Part shown: piece by piece, positions 29,841 through 39,210 of the stretch
Layout: each line of letters starts with the position of its first letter
How positions within the stretch are numbered: the first letter of the stretch is position 1
From: Limnomonas spitsbergensis
Lineage: Eukaryota > Chlorophyta > Chlorophyceae > Chlamydomonadales
NCBI GenBank assembly: GCA_037349105.1
Contig: JAYJMM010000068.1
Span: forward strand, 805,001-869,000
Length of the DNA: 64,000 bases
Direction: 5' to 3'
Translations under genes and position numbers: made by a program
The notes under the pieces: model-generated
What the model was told of the DNA's origin: nothing
Seen by the model: the letters and a program-made list of their open reading frames with translations, nothing else
Database searches by the model: none

Positions 29841-30732
29841 TGGACAGGCCCAGCAGCGCAGGGAGGTTAGGTCATGACTTGATATCAGTTACACATTGAC
29901 TGTGCTCCAACCTGATTGCTAGCCGTGCACTAATTCTGTTAGGCACCAACTGTCCCTTGAGATAATGAAACGCAAACACAATTTGGGAGTCCACTTGACA
30001 GAATCACCAACTCCAATAAATTTATGTGTTTAAATAACTTGGCCATGCCGAGGGGCCTGCCTCTAAGTTTTTGAGGATCGTATATTGCCATGCTGGCCTC
30101 CATAGCTGAAGTATTACCTGATGTAAAGCCTAGGGTTGTGGCTCTGAAACCACCCGTGCTGTTTTTTCCATTCTCTCGCAAAACCAGTCCTCGGCAGATC
30201 TGGCTGGCTCAGATCAGATAAGAAGGGGGGCCTGGAATAAAGGACATGAACATCAAGATCTGTGAATAAAGAGTGGATACCTCACTTAAGGCATTCTGGA
30301 ACTCAGCGGCAGTGATATGTGAGCTTGCATGGCTGAGGGGCTGAATGTGGCAAGGGGCATGGCTTCCTGACAAGCCACCTTTGCCCCAAGTTTGCAGCCT
30401 CTGAAGTGGGGAATGGTGCAAAAATTGGGTGGGCAGTCTTAATGACCTAATCTCTGACTCTCTGAATCACCAGGCATCATAGCAATCAGACAGGTATGAA
30501 GTGAATTCCAATCCATCAAAGACAGCCCTGATGTGGGCCACATGGAAAGCCATATCTGCATGTTGGATTGGCCAAATGACCCAGGGAAGGTGGCAATGCG
30601 TCCGTCTATGCCCAACCTACACCCACTGAATGTTCTACCTTATCCGGGTTTTGGCCACTTTTCAGGCTCAGCCGCCGCAAGTTTGGTACCCAACGGGGCA
30701 GTTTTTGGCATCCAACTGCCATTCGGATTCAA
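29841..30732. other. No recognisable gene
   Basis: Composition is moderate GC without repeats. Short minus-strand frames (29939-30181, 30209-30421) and one plus-strand frame (30533-30736) show no domain. It could be host intergenic DNA flanking the array. Confidence 0.45.
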
Positions 30733-31023
30733 ATGATACCCCAACAGGCCTCAATAAACCGTGTATGGCAAGCTGATTACAGCCATTGCGTGGAGGCAGC
30801 TGAGAAGCACGCCTTGTCCATGGTCAGAGGAGCAGAACCAGCAGCGTGGTCCATCATGCTGATGGCCTTGAATATGACCCTCACGCCTGGGCAGCTGTCT
30901 GCGGCCGTGAAATACATCGAGACAGTGGACGAGTTTTGGGCACCCCTAGAGCGCACTGACTGCCCCGCGCAGCCCTACGGGCCTTGCACGCCGGACGAGG
31001 GGGGCGCCCATGTGGGTAGATGA
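30733..31023 (+). CDS. Unrecognised frame at the start of U0
   Basis: This 96-codon frame (MIPQQASINRVWQADYSHCV) has Ala/Met/Trp-containing helical-looking sequence, then PLERTDCPAQPYGPC. No known domain. The same coding sense appears to continue in the next frame from 31010 (MWVDEAELALSPFSEGRLES), implying a frameshift. Being absent from U1-U4 it is either the original N-terminus of this element or flanking host sequence. Confidence 0.3.
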   Translation: MIPQQASINRVWQADYSHCVEAAEKHALSMVRGAEPAAWSIMLMALNMTLTPGQLSAAVKYIETVDEFWAPLERTDCPAQPYGPCTPDEGGAHVGR

Positions 31024-31080
31024 GGCAGAGCTAGCCCTCTCACCCTTTTCAGAGGGCCGGCTCGAGAGCTGCGTGGAACA

Positions 31081-31905
31081 GTGGGTGCATGCGGAGAGAG
31101 CAGCCTACTACGACGAGAGGTTGTCAGCCCTGACCTCCCGCTGGTCCGCGCCCCATCGGCCACGGTCCGCCTGTGGTGGCAGAGCCACCATGAAGTGGTA
31201 CGCACTGCTCAACCCTGGTTCAGCGGAAGCGATCCGGAAGCCTACCAGAGGGAGCTGACCGAGCTGCTGGACCAGGGTATCCTGGACCGCCAGGGGAGGC
31301 CGCGGGGAAGATGGGGAGCCTGCAGGGAATTCGCCAACCCCGCCAGCCCCGAATCGGATAAGCCGCACGAAATGCTGTTCGGCTCCGAAGAACTCACATT
31401 CTTCACCTCGGTGCGGGGGGAAGATTTTGAGGTGGAATGGCCCGAGTCAGACGACGAGGAGGACCCACTGGAGGGACTGCCGCCGCTGCTGGACGATACA
31501 GAGTCTGAAGGAGACCCAATCGCCGCAGCAGAGCAGCCAGGGCCGCCACCAGAGGCCGCCGGGGCGATCGAGCTGCCCTATGAGGGTGCAGCAGCACAGC
31601 GGGACAACCAGCAGGGGCGCTGCCCGGTGGAGAGTACCGGCGTGGAGCAGCCAGCACCCGCAAGGACCCCAAGGGACGGCGCACCCCCAGAGCCCAGCAC
31701 GGGCGAGGAGCTCAGCGAGGGCGGCAGCGAGGACAGCTACCCGGGCCATGGAGGACCCAGCTCGCCTCACCTGACGCAGGCAAAGGAACCCACGAGCGAG
31801 CCAGGAGATCTCAGCGAGGAGCATTGGGCCGACCGGCTGAGACGCTTCGTGGCCAGACGCGACAACAAAAGGAAGGAAGGAGCATCGAGAGAAGGTCACA
31901 AATAG
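31081..31905 (+). CDS. Acidic low-complexity protein region, U0
   Basis: This 274-codon frame has an ordinary part around residues 30-75 (SDPEAYQRELTELLDQGILD) and a long acidic, Pro/Glu/Gly-rich part (VEWPESDDEEDPLEGLPPLL), ending with a basic cluster (RRFVARRDNKRKEG). It resembles disordered linkers in retroelement gag proteins or chromatin proteins. No domain recognised; not present in other units. Confidence 0.35.
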   Translation: MGACGESSLLRREVVSPDLPLVRAPSATVRLWWQSHHEVVRTAQPWFSGSDPEAYQRELTELLDQGILDRQGRPRGRWGACREFANPASPESDKPHEMLFGSEELTFFTSVRGEDFEVEWPESDDEEDPLEGLPPLLDDTESEGDPIAAAEQPGPPPEAAGAIELPYEGAAAQRDNQQGRCPVESTGVEQPAPARTPRDGAPPEPSTGEELSEGGSEDSYPGHGGPSSPHLTQAKEPTSEPGDLSEEHWADRLRRFVARRDNKRKEGASREGHK

Positions 31906-32334
31906 AATGCCGGAACCTGGCATAGCATCATCGAGGACAGCATGCAGTACAGGCTGAGCGTGGTCCCGGAGCCCGACCCCGACCCCAACATGCACAAGCA
32001 CAACCAGGCAGCAAGGGACATGTGACAAGCCTTCCAGAACAGGCTGCATGCCCACAGAAGAGGAAAGCGCGCCCCTGATGTGGCCCAGCCGCAGGCAGCA
32101 GGACTGGCAGAGCAGATGAAAGGAGCAGGCGCAGAGGCGCTGCCAGGCCCACGGCAGGCATGCACGGGAGCAGCCGAAAGGTCAAGTATCCTGCAGGGGC
32201 GCGCCTCAAGCCAGCGGCCTGAACCAAGTGCGAGGCAGGGAGCAAGCAGCAACGGACAGAACAGCGAAGGGACCAGCGCAACTCAAGGTCAGTCCTGCAG
32301 CAGCACAGGCAAAAGTGATGGGGGCGACAGGTGA

Positions 32335-33156
32335 TGCGCGGGGTGTGACAAAAGCCGCAACGGCGAGCCAGTCAGCCATTGCGGCATCTGCGGAGCACCA
32401 TGGCATGATCTGTGCATGAAAACCCCCCGAACGGGAGAGGCCAGAGTCTGTCGGTTCTGCATGGAACCCTCGACCGTACTGCAGAGATACTTGTGTTGCG
32501 GGATGGACATCCGCTGGACCAAGAAGCCCGGCCAGAAGTGCTGCCGATGCCACACCTCAGCCTGCAAGACTTGCGCGAACAGGCCAGACTTCGGGGGGGG
32601 GGGGCGCAGAGGGGTGTGGTGCAGCGACACAGTGCCCCCGGCATGGGGCCACGGCTCTGCCACCGGTGAGCCATGCATGCGATGCGGCATGGTGGGGCAC
32701 GACTTCCACACATGTCCCGCACCTGAAAAGAGGGCAAGCCGGTGTGCCATCTGCTGTCAGCTGGGACACCGGGCCGAGGCATGCCCTGCGCAAGACCAGC
32801 CGCTGGGCAGCATCAGGAGGAAACAGCTGGCAGAGGACACCCATAATGAAGTCCAGTGGTGGTGCACCGCGCAGGAGGCACTTCCCAACGAGAGGGAGGT
32901 GGTGCTAACTGCTAAGGGCAGTCCGAGGCAAGGCAAAGGCCACCAGAGTACGACAGGCCGTCGAGGCACGCAAAGCAGAGGAGGACTGCTGGGCCCGGAA
33001 GGGAGCCCACCGCCCCTTACCATGCAGAGAATGGTTCAGGGAGGCCGGTGGCAGCAGCAGTGTGAGACGCGCGCCCGCCAGCCAGGAGGACGCGCAGAGG
33101 ACAAAGAAGGACAACACACGGCGGGCCACAACAGGGCAGAGCCATACCCCAGATAG
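32335..33156 (+). CDS. PHD finger, Cys-rich module and two CCHC zinc knuckles, U0
   Basis: The frame is open from just after a TGA at 32332. It begins CAGCDKSRNGEPVSHCGIC, followed by GAPWHDLC and, after eleven residues, CRFC: a C4HC3 PHD finger (32335-32463). A second Cys-rich cluster (CCG...CCRC...CKTC) follows. Then come two canonical C-x2-C-x4-H-x4-C knuckles, CMRCGMVGHDFHTC and CAICCQLGHRAEAC, typical of gag nucleocapsid. The combination of a chromatin-reader fold with RNA-binding knuckles is unusual. U1-U4 retain only the second knuckle after the recombination point at about 32707. Confidence 0.7.
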   Translation, partial: CAGCDKSRNGEPVSHCGICGAPWHDLCMKTPRTGEARVCRFCMEPSTVLQRYLCCGMDIRWTKKPGQKCCRCHTSACKTCANRPDFGGGGRRGVWCSDTVPPAWGHGSATGEPCMRCGMVGHDFHTCPAPEKRASRCAICCQLGHRAEACPAQDQPLGSIRRKQLAEDTHNEVQWWCTAQEALPNEREVVLTAKGSPRQGKGHQSTTGRRGTQSRGGLLGPEGSPPPLTMQRMVQGGRWQQQCETRARQPGGRAEDKEGQHTAGHNRAEPYPR

Positions 33157-33493
33157 AGAGGGCCGGGCCGGTTCAGCAGGAACTGTTAGGGCCCGTGTCA
33201 GCAGCAATGTGAGGCGCGATCCCGCCAGCAAGGAGGATGTGCAGAGGACGGAAGAGGACAGCACACCGCAGGCCGCAACAGGGGAGCGCCAGACCCCAGA
33301 AGGAGACGGCGAGGACGGAGCAGCCGAGACTGCTAGGACTAGGGCAGCGGAAGCAAGGAGAGCGCGAAACGCCAGGCAGCGCTCGCGCTGGGGCCGCAGG
33401 GGGACGGCAGAAAAGGGGCGCAACGGCAGGGACAGCGCGGGGTGCCCAGAGCCACCCACTAGGATCAGCCAGGTGGAACTGGAGATCTCGTAG
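33062..33493 (+). CDS. Arg/Ala/Glu-rich linker frame, U0
   Basis: A 143-codon low-complexity, strongly charged frame contains repeated phrases (RRAPASQEDAQRTKKD, RRDPASKEDVQRTEED), indicating an internal duplication of roughly 57-60 codons. It corresponds to 47860-48570 in U2. It probably is a disordered linker between gag and pol; no domain. Confidence 0.35.
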   Translation: MRRAPASQEDAQRTKKDNTRRATTGQSHTPDREGRAGSAGTVRARVSSNVRRDPASKEDVQRTEEDSTPQAATGERQTPEGDGEDGAAETARTRAAEARRARNARQRSRWGRRGTAEKGRNGRDSAGCPEPPTRISQVELEIS

Positions 33494-33597
33494 CACGCAG
33501 AGGCCGCCGGGCAGAGCCAGCTGCCCGTCCCGCCACTATCGCCTGTAGGGCCACAACCTGGCCCCAGGCGGCAGCCCTCTTTCAAAAGCCTCATCTC

Positions 33598-33913
33598 TTG
33601 CACGGCATTCAGAGGGATCCTCGCGGGCCTGTTTCAATTGGCCCTGGTGTGGCTGCTCATATCCTGCCTCCCAGGGGCCCACGCGAGTGGGCGAGGGGTA
33701 CGAGGAAGAGGCTTCACTGCGGGGCAGGGGGCGTTCGTGAGCAACAGGGGGGTAGCGGCAAATCTAGAACCTGGATGGCTGCGCCCACCCGTGCACATGC
33801 TCGCAGGCAGCACCAGCCGCCAGCACGGCAGTTGGGACCAAAGCAACGCCAGCGCCGGGCCGCCAGTAGCGGATGGCGAGCCGCTGTCAGGAGGAGTTAT
33901 CGACATGTTCTAG
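33598..33913 (+). CDS. Hydrophobic segment before RT, U0
   Basis: Residues LAGLFQLALVWLLISCLPGA form a hydrophobic stretch of about 20 residues that could span a membrane or act as a signal anchor, followed by Gly/Ser/Ala-rich sequence. U0 has TAG after GGVIDMF where other units have CAG. A membrane segment is unexpected between gag and RT in Ty3/gypsy elements; it may just be a structural helix. Confidence 0.35.
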
Positions 33914-33956
33914 CCCGGGGGAGTGGTGGAAGCCCCTTTAGAGTAAATCAACACAA

Positions 33957-35060
33957 ATGAAAGGTGGCTGCTTGGAAAGCACCCCGATTTCACCAACGAG
34001 CAGCAGGAGAAGCTGGAGCAGAGCCTACGGGATCGCAAAGGCGCGTTCGCTTACTCCATGGATGGAGGACTTGCCGGGCTACTGCGGGGCGCAGGGTGAG
34101 CTCACTTGGGCTCTAGAGGACGAGGACAGTTCATGCTTTCAGAAGGCCAGGGACATGCCGCCCCCTAAAGCTGCCATCTTTAAGGATACGTGCCAACCCA
34201 TGATTGAGGCAGGGATCATTGTCAGAGTACCTCAGGGGGGTCCCATCAAGTTTGCAGCCAACTCTGTAGTGGCAGCAAAGAAGTGTGCTGAGACGGGCCA
34301 GTGGTCAGACCACCGAATCACGCATGACATGAGATGGCTGAACCTCCGCACGGCCAAGCATGAGTTTGCCATCCCCAGGATGGAGACCATTTTTCAGCAC
34401 ATGGGCACGGCTAAGGTGTTTAGCAAAGTGGATCTGAGGTCAGGGTTCATGCAGATCCCGATCAAACCAGAGGACCAGCCTAAGACTGTTTTCTGGATGG
34501 GCCCGGAGCTGTGGATGTATACCAAGTTGAACTTCGGGCTGCGCAATGGGCGTCCCTTCTTCCAGCGTATGATGGAAGAAGAGATTGCCAGGGCAGGACT
34601 GAGCTCCTTTGTGTTGCATTCATTGACGACATGCTAGTGTACAACGACACGCCTGCAGAGCACATCAGGCATGTAGAGCTCATGCTAGACATGCTCCATA
34701 AGGTGGGGCTGAGAGAGCATCCAGACAAGTCCATATTCTGGTGTGCAGCGGTCGAGTGCTTAGGCCACAATGTGTACGCACGCAGCCAAGAAAGCAGCTG
34801 TCATGGCACTGCCTGAGCCAGCATCGGTCAAAAACATCCAGGAGGTTATGGGGTTTTTGAACTTCTACCGGTGTTACATCCCATATTTCTCTAAGAAGGC
34901 AGCATGCATCAATGCCCTGCTGTTCAAGGGGGTACCCTTTGTGTGGGGCCCTGAGCAGTCCCAGGCCTTTCAGCTGATCAAAACTGAAATGTGTGAGGGC
35001 GGCAGGGTCCTGCGCAGGCCAGACTACAACGGGATGGGGCCGGGCGGCCGAGGGCCACCG
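33957..35060 (+). pseudogene. Ty3/gypsy reverse transcriptase, U0
   Basis: Contains motif A (KVDLRSGFMQIPIKP, catalytic Asp), motif B (NFGLRNGRPFFQRMM), motif C (FIDDMLVYND at 34619-34648, the two catalytic Asp) and the thumb (VMGFLNFYRCYIPYFSKKA). It is broken by a 4-bp ATGG duplication before the domain, by a missing base just before FIDD (the upstream frame ends FVLHSLTTC then TAG at 34635-34637), and by a net 17-bp deletion near 34766 that U1 shares. The order RT, RNase H, integrase defines it as Ty3/gypsy. Inactive as it stands. Confidence 0.85.
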
Positions 35061-35432
35061 CGACCGTTCCTGCTGTACACCGACTTCTCTAAACAGGGAA
35101 TAGGAGTGGTGATGGGGCAGTGTGACGACAGCGGGAGGTAATACATGGTAGCCTGCACCTCACGATCCCTGAACAAAAGCGAGAAGAAATACTCGTCATT
35201 CCAAGGAGAAATGCTAACCGCAATATATGCCGCCCGTACATACCGCCACATGCTGTTTGGGTGCAAGGTGCACCTGATCACGGACCACGAGCCCCTCACT
35301 TACCTCATGGATAACCAGGCCCTGGTAGGACAGCACGCTTGATGGGCGCTCATGCTCCAGTAGCTCGACGTTACCATCGTCCACCGGCCAGGGGCATGCC
35401 ACCAGAATGCAGATATCCCGTCTAGGTCGCCC
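35061..35432 (+). pseudogene. RNase H domain, U0
   Basis: FLLYTDFSKQGIGVVMGQ (first Asp at 35082) is followed by TAA (shared by all units), then VACTSRSLNKSEKKYSSFQG EMLTAIYA (Glu) and HLITDHEPLTYLMDN (Asp). These are the standard gypsy RNase H residues. Further stops: TGA after GQHA (CGA in U2/U3) and TAG after LMLQ (shared). The end, VTIVHRPGACHQNADIPS, is the usual RNase H exit. It would remove template RNA during reverse transcription. Confidence 0.8.
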
Positions 35433-35795
35433 ATCCAGTCCACCGACGACCGCACAGGGGCACGGCTGGATGAAGCCTCCCGTGCGCCTAAGGGACCGGG
35501 TGGGGCCGCCAGCGGATTGCAAGTAGCTATGCTAACTGGGCTGAGCAGGGTGAACCAGTGGCCCGCGGACCATGTGTTGTGCCTAGCACATGAGGACAGA
35601 AGGGGGATGCAAAGACTGCGAACCGCTGAGGCAGCATGTTTAGTGGCCCCGTGCGGCCAAGCTATCTCCAGCGCAATGAATGAGGATGATGAGCAAGTAC
35701 AGCCAGCAAGCTCGGCAGAAAGGGCTTTCAATAGCAGGGCCAGGGCGAGGTCAATCATCAGCGATGAGCTGACAACCTGCCCCGCTCAACCCCGG

Positions 35796-36821
35796 CCCAT
35801 CTTTTCCTTCGGAGGTATGTGCTCGGGACTCGAGATGGTGCTCAGGGCAGGAATCCCGGGCATACAGTACCTGTACGCAGCCACCAATGCTACAGTGCGG
35901 GAGATTGCATGGGGCCGGTTAGTACAGGTGCACATGCAGTTCTTGGTGCTGCTCCCCGCGACTGCCTTTCAGGGGGCATTCAGGACGTTGCCCTAGGATG
36001 TGTACGCCATTACTACCCAGCACTTCATAGAGGTAGGGGCCCAAGAGGGTCGCCATTGGTTTATGGTGGCAGGCTGGGAATGCCACGACCTCTCGGCAGC
36101 GGGCAAGGGCAAGAGGCTAGAGGGGGACATGAGCAAGTCCTTCTAACGGTTGATCAAGTTGCTAGGCACTTTGCAAATCCTGCAACAGGCCAGACCGCCT
36201 GCATACCTGATTGAGTATGTCGCCATGCAGTTGAACCAGAGGAGTGAGAAGGCCAGTATAGATGCGTTCAGTGATGTGTGCAGAATCCTGGGCAGACCAG
36301 CACTGTTTGATGCGGCACAGGTGGGCTCATATGCTCACCGCACGCGCAACTATTGGGGCAATTTGGCACCAGCCGCAGACATTGAGCATGTTATCCAGGA
36401 ATCACAGAGGCCACACGATGGGATAGTGGACGACATCCTGGACGAGGGTAGCATGGCCCAGGTTGTGATTTGCCCAGATAACGGCGGGTACCGCATCAAT
36501 GTGTCAGGGCAGCCAAGGAGGGCGTTGCCTTGCCTCATGGCCACACCATCATCATACGCCTTCAAGAACGGGCAGATCGGGCTGGGGTTCAGGCCCATGG
36601 GGGATCTGCAGGAGCCCAACGCCAATGAAAGGGAGAGGGCCGTGGGGTATGCTGTAGGGTCCACACTACCCCGCCCAGACTTTCCTGAGGGCGATAGGAG
36701 GGCAGCTTTAGGCAGGTGCATGGACGCTAGGGCCCTAGAGGCCCGGCTCAACGTGGCACTCGAGGTGGCCAAAATCACCCCAGGAGAAGTGACTCGCAGG
36801 GCCCGCTTACCCGGCCCATAG
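35796..36821 (+). pseudogene. Retroelement DNA cytosine-5 methyltransferase, U0
   Basis: Motif I IFSFGGMCSGLE (35796-35831) is in frame with the preceding coding sequence (35517 onward), unlike in U1-U3, because U0 has one A fewer at about 35774. It is interrupted by TAG after FRTLP (CAG elsewhere) and TAA after MSKSF (TAC in U2/U3). Motif IV AGWECHDLS, motif VI LIEYVAMQ (Tyr replacing the Asn of ENV), motif VIII HRTRNYWGNL and motif IX/X GYAVGST and ALGRCMDA follow. ENV to EYV would be damaging. Confidence 0.8.
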
Positions 36822-36882
36822 TCCACAGTCCACACACGTCGCCGTTGCCACCGCAAGCAAAGCATGCTCAGGCGAAGGGGAG

Positions 36883-37899
36883 GTGGCAGCGACGTACCGG
36901 CAATGCCTGGGAGAGTCTGCAGCGGCCGACTGGGCGGATGCCGCTCAGGAACCAGGTGGGCAGCCAGGGTCGTTAGTCGAGCCCGCAGACTCCAACGACG
37001 AAGATGCGGGGGAGGATGCGAACCCACCCGGGTGTTCAGCGGGACCAGCAGCCCAGGTGGATGTGTGGATGGACAAGCCAGTATTGCAGTATCTCCGCCA
37101 GAAAGTGCATGCCCCAGGGGCTGAGCCAGGGGAGCAAACCAGGGTGCAACGTAGGGCAGCACCGTTCCTGTGGGAGCCTGAGAGAGGTGGAGTGCTGATG
37201 CGGCTCATGCCAGATGGGAGACGATGCGTCGTACCCAGACCCGAGGACAGGCTAGCTGTCATCAGGGAAGCGCATGCTAGCACTGGCCATTTTGGCAGCC
37301 ACCGCACGGCCGTCATGGTCATGCAGCAGCACTGGTGGCGGGGACTCAGGGCAGCAGTCAGGAAGGTAGTTCAGGAATGCGGAGTGTGCGACAGGGCCAG
37401 GGCGTCCACATTCAACCATACGCAGCCCAACATGCACCCCATACCGATCGAGGGTTTATTTTTTCGATGGAGGGTGGACCTTTGCGGGCCTTTTACAACC
37501 ACACCTAGGGGCAACCGGTATGGCATGGTGTGTGTGGAGCACTACTCCAAGTGGGTTGAGTTGATCCCTATCTACAGCAAGGCGTCAGATGTGACGGCCT
37601 TGGCGTTCTTCCAAAACGTGATCGCACGGTTTGGGGGGTGTGCAGAGGTGGTCACCGACCATGGAACTGAGTTCCAGGGGGAGTTCCAGGACATGTTACT
37701 GGATTGCTTCATTGACCACCGCACCACCACCGCCAGCCACCCCCAGACAGACGGGCTGTCCGAAAGGGCCGTCCAGACCCTCAAGACTGAATTGCGCAAG
37801 TGCTGCGGGGACAGGAGCGACGGTGACTCGTGGGACAACAAGGAAAACAGCAACCATGAAGGCCAGGTGGACCACATTGCGGAATTCCTGCGGGCCTAG
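36883..37899 (+). CDS. Ty3/gypsy integrase, U0 (C-terminally replaced)
   Basis: A 338-codon open frame comprises an acidic linker (DSNDEDAGEDANPPG) and a zinc domain (H and H in GHFGSH, C-x2-C in CGVCD). The catalytic core has VDLCGP, VTDHGTEF and LSERAVQ, giving D,D35E spacing. Just before the first Asp it has Arg where U2 has Gly (RWRVDLCG), and Tyr replaces Pro in IPIYSK. Homology to complete integrases ends at about residue 318; the last residues belong to the following gag segment. TAG at 37897 is CAG in the other units. Confidence 0.8.
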   Translation: MAATYRQCLGESAAADWADAAQEPGGQPGSLVEPADSNDEDAGEDANPPGCSAGPAAQVDVWMDKPVLQYLRQKVHAPGAEPGEQTRVQRRAAPFLWEPERGGVLMRLMPDGRRCVVPRPEDRLAVIREAHASTGHFGSHRTAVMVMQQHWWRGLRAAVRKVVQECGVCDRARASTFNHTQPNMHPIPIEGLFFRWRVDLCGPFTTTPRGNRYGMVCVEHYSKWVELIPIYSKASDVTALAFFQNVIARFGGCAEVVTDHGTEFQGEFQDMLLDCFIDHRTTTASHPQTDGLSERAVQTLKTELRKCCGDRSDGDSWDNKENSNHEGQVDHIAEFLRA

Positions 37900-38433
37900 G
37901 CGGCCCGGGCAGAGGGCATGGCGGAAAGAAGGAGCCACTGACCAGGCCAAGGAAGGCGAGTCCTGCAGGAAATCGAGCCGGAAAGCAGTACCGTGAGAGA
38001 CGTCCCACATGGACAGGCAAGCAGGGAGGACGAGCTGTCAATTTCCGCGGCAAGGGAGTACACCGGCGGAACGCAGCCAAGCAGGCCCAGAAGTAACCAG
38101 CCCGGAGGACAAGCGGGATCAGGAGGAGAAATGGGACACCAAGAGCCAGATCAGAAGCGCTCAGTAGTAGGCAGCCGCCCCGGAAGTATGGCAAGCGAGC
38201 GGCTTTCTAGGGGCGGGCAGTCCCAGAGAAACGCAGACCGCAGAGACAGCCGGGGCTAGCGAAGACGGAGCCCAGCCAGGGGCGGAGGCGGCGGGTCAGG
38301 CTCTGACCCCAGCCAGTCGGACTATGAAGACACAGAGGGGAGCGGCCCGGGCTCCAGCAGGGAATCCATGAGGCAGAAAAGGGAGAGGATCGCCCTGGAG
38401 CAGGCGGAGATGCACTTGCACTTGCAGAAGTAG

Positions 38434-39186
38434 ATGATCCTGCAGCTGGCTGGGGGGACCAGGTTTTCCAAGATCCCAACCATCCAAGGCAACGTGCCGG
38501 TGCTGGATATGACCCAGCCTGGGTCGGTCGCTGCCAGGCAGCACTGCCAAGCCTGCATCTCCTGGGGCTCGCATAACCGGCTGGCATTATCCGACAAGCC
38601 GCCAGCGCTTGCAGTGGTAGCCGGGGAGATTGCATGGTCCTACCAATCCCTCTCAGGCATGGCCCTGTTGGTGCGGTCCATGATCAACATGTGGAACGAC
38701 AAGCCAGCCAGCATGGAGCCGCTGGTGGTCGCCATGAGATCAGCGCCTCATGGCTATAGGGTCACCCGGGAGGTCGAGAGGATCAAAAGGGCGTGGTCAC
38801 CCCCGGAAGCAGGACCGCCGTGCAAGGTGTCCTTGCTTACCCTGTGGATCAGGGTGGTGAAGAAGGAGGTGGACAAGCCAACCTCAGACGAGAGAGCGGC
38901 AGTCTCCTGCCTCAAGCTGGGAGTCAGGACCACCCTGGACCCTGGGGTCGAGCCGGAAGAGACAGTGGAGGCGTTTGCCAACAGGGTCCTGTCCACGGCA
39001 GAGCTGCTGCAGATCTCCAGGGATGCCGTTGACCACTTCGACAGACGGCAATCGGTGGCGCACATGTTCTATGAGGGGCTGCCTGGGGCAGTCAGGGCCA
39101 CGCTAAGCGCGTTTGTTATCACTTTGCCAGACTACCTGAGCATGACGGATGAGGAGCAAGTTGCAGTGCTAACGCGGCAGGTGTAG
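38434..39186 (+). CDS. gag capsid region, U1
   Basis: A 250-codon frame (MILQLAGGTRFSKIPTIQG) has a helix-rich pattern with VVKKEVDKPTSDERAAVSCL, ETVEAFANRVLSTAELLQ and HMFYEGLPGAVRATL, the last resembling the F..GL...l segment found near the end of gypsy capsids. The same frame continues upstream (SRESMRQKRERIALEQAEM) and downstream through TAG (38431-38433), TAG (39184-39186) and TAA (39208-39210). Those stops are present in all four gag copies. The capsid would form the particle shell. Confidence 0.65.
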   Translation: MILQLAGGTRFSKIPTIQGNVPVLDMTQPGSVAARQHCQACISWGSHNRLALSDKPPALAVVAGEIAWSYQSLSGMALLVRSMINMWNDKPASMEPLVVAMRSAPHGYRVTREVERIKRAWSPPEAGPPCKVSLLTLWIRVVKKEVDKPTSDERAAVSCLKLGVRTTLDPGVEPEETVEAFANRVLSTAELLQISRDAVDHFDRRQSVAHMFYEGLPGAVRATLSAFVITLPDYLSMTDEEQVAVLTRQV

Positions 39187-39210
39187 CTATGGGAACGGTT
39201 CGCCTTGTAA

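Larger units (their letters stand above)
30733..37838 (+). mobile_element. Array unit U0 (first, chimeric 5' end)
   Basis: From about 32707 to 37838 it is collinear with the later units: knuckles, basic linker, hydrophobic segment, RT, RNase H, DNMT, integrase. Upstream of 32707 it carries unique sequence: an acidic protein and a PHD finger instead of the gag capsid found in U1-U4. It lacks about 230 bp present in the others, at a spot flanked by agggagg. No LTR is recognisable at either end. Homology to complete integrases stops at about 37838, where the gag segment of U1 begins. Confidence 0.7.

Noticed and set aside
33173..33603. Long minus-strand Ala/Ser/Pro/Leu-rich frames throughout the array (for example 32905-33603, 40347-40946, 48083-48499)
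   Set aside because: GC-rich shadows of the plus-strand charged linker; recognisable domains are only on the plus strand.
33957..35141. Programmed frameshifting as the explanation for split RT frames
   Set aside because: Several independent breaks (ATGG duplication, lost base at the catalytic site, stops) occur within the catalytic domain; shared decay is simpler.
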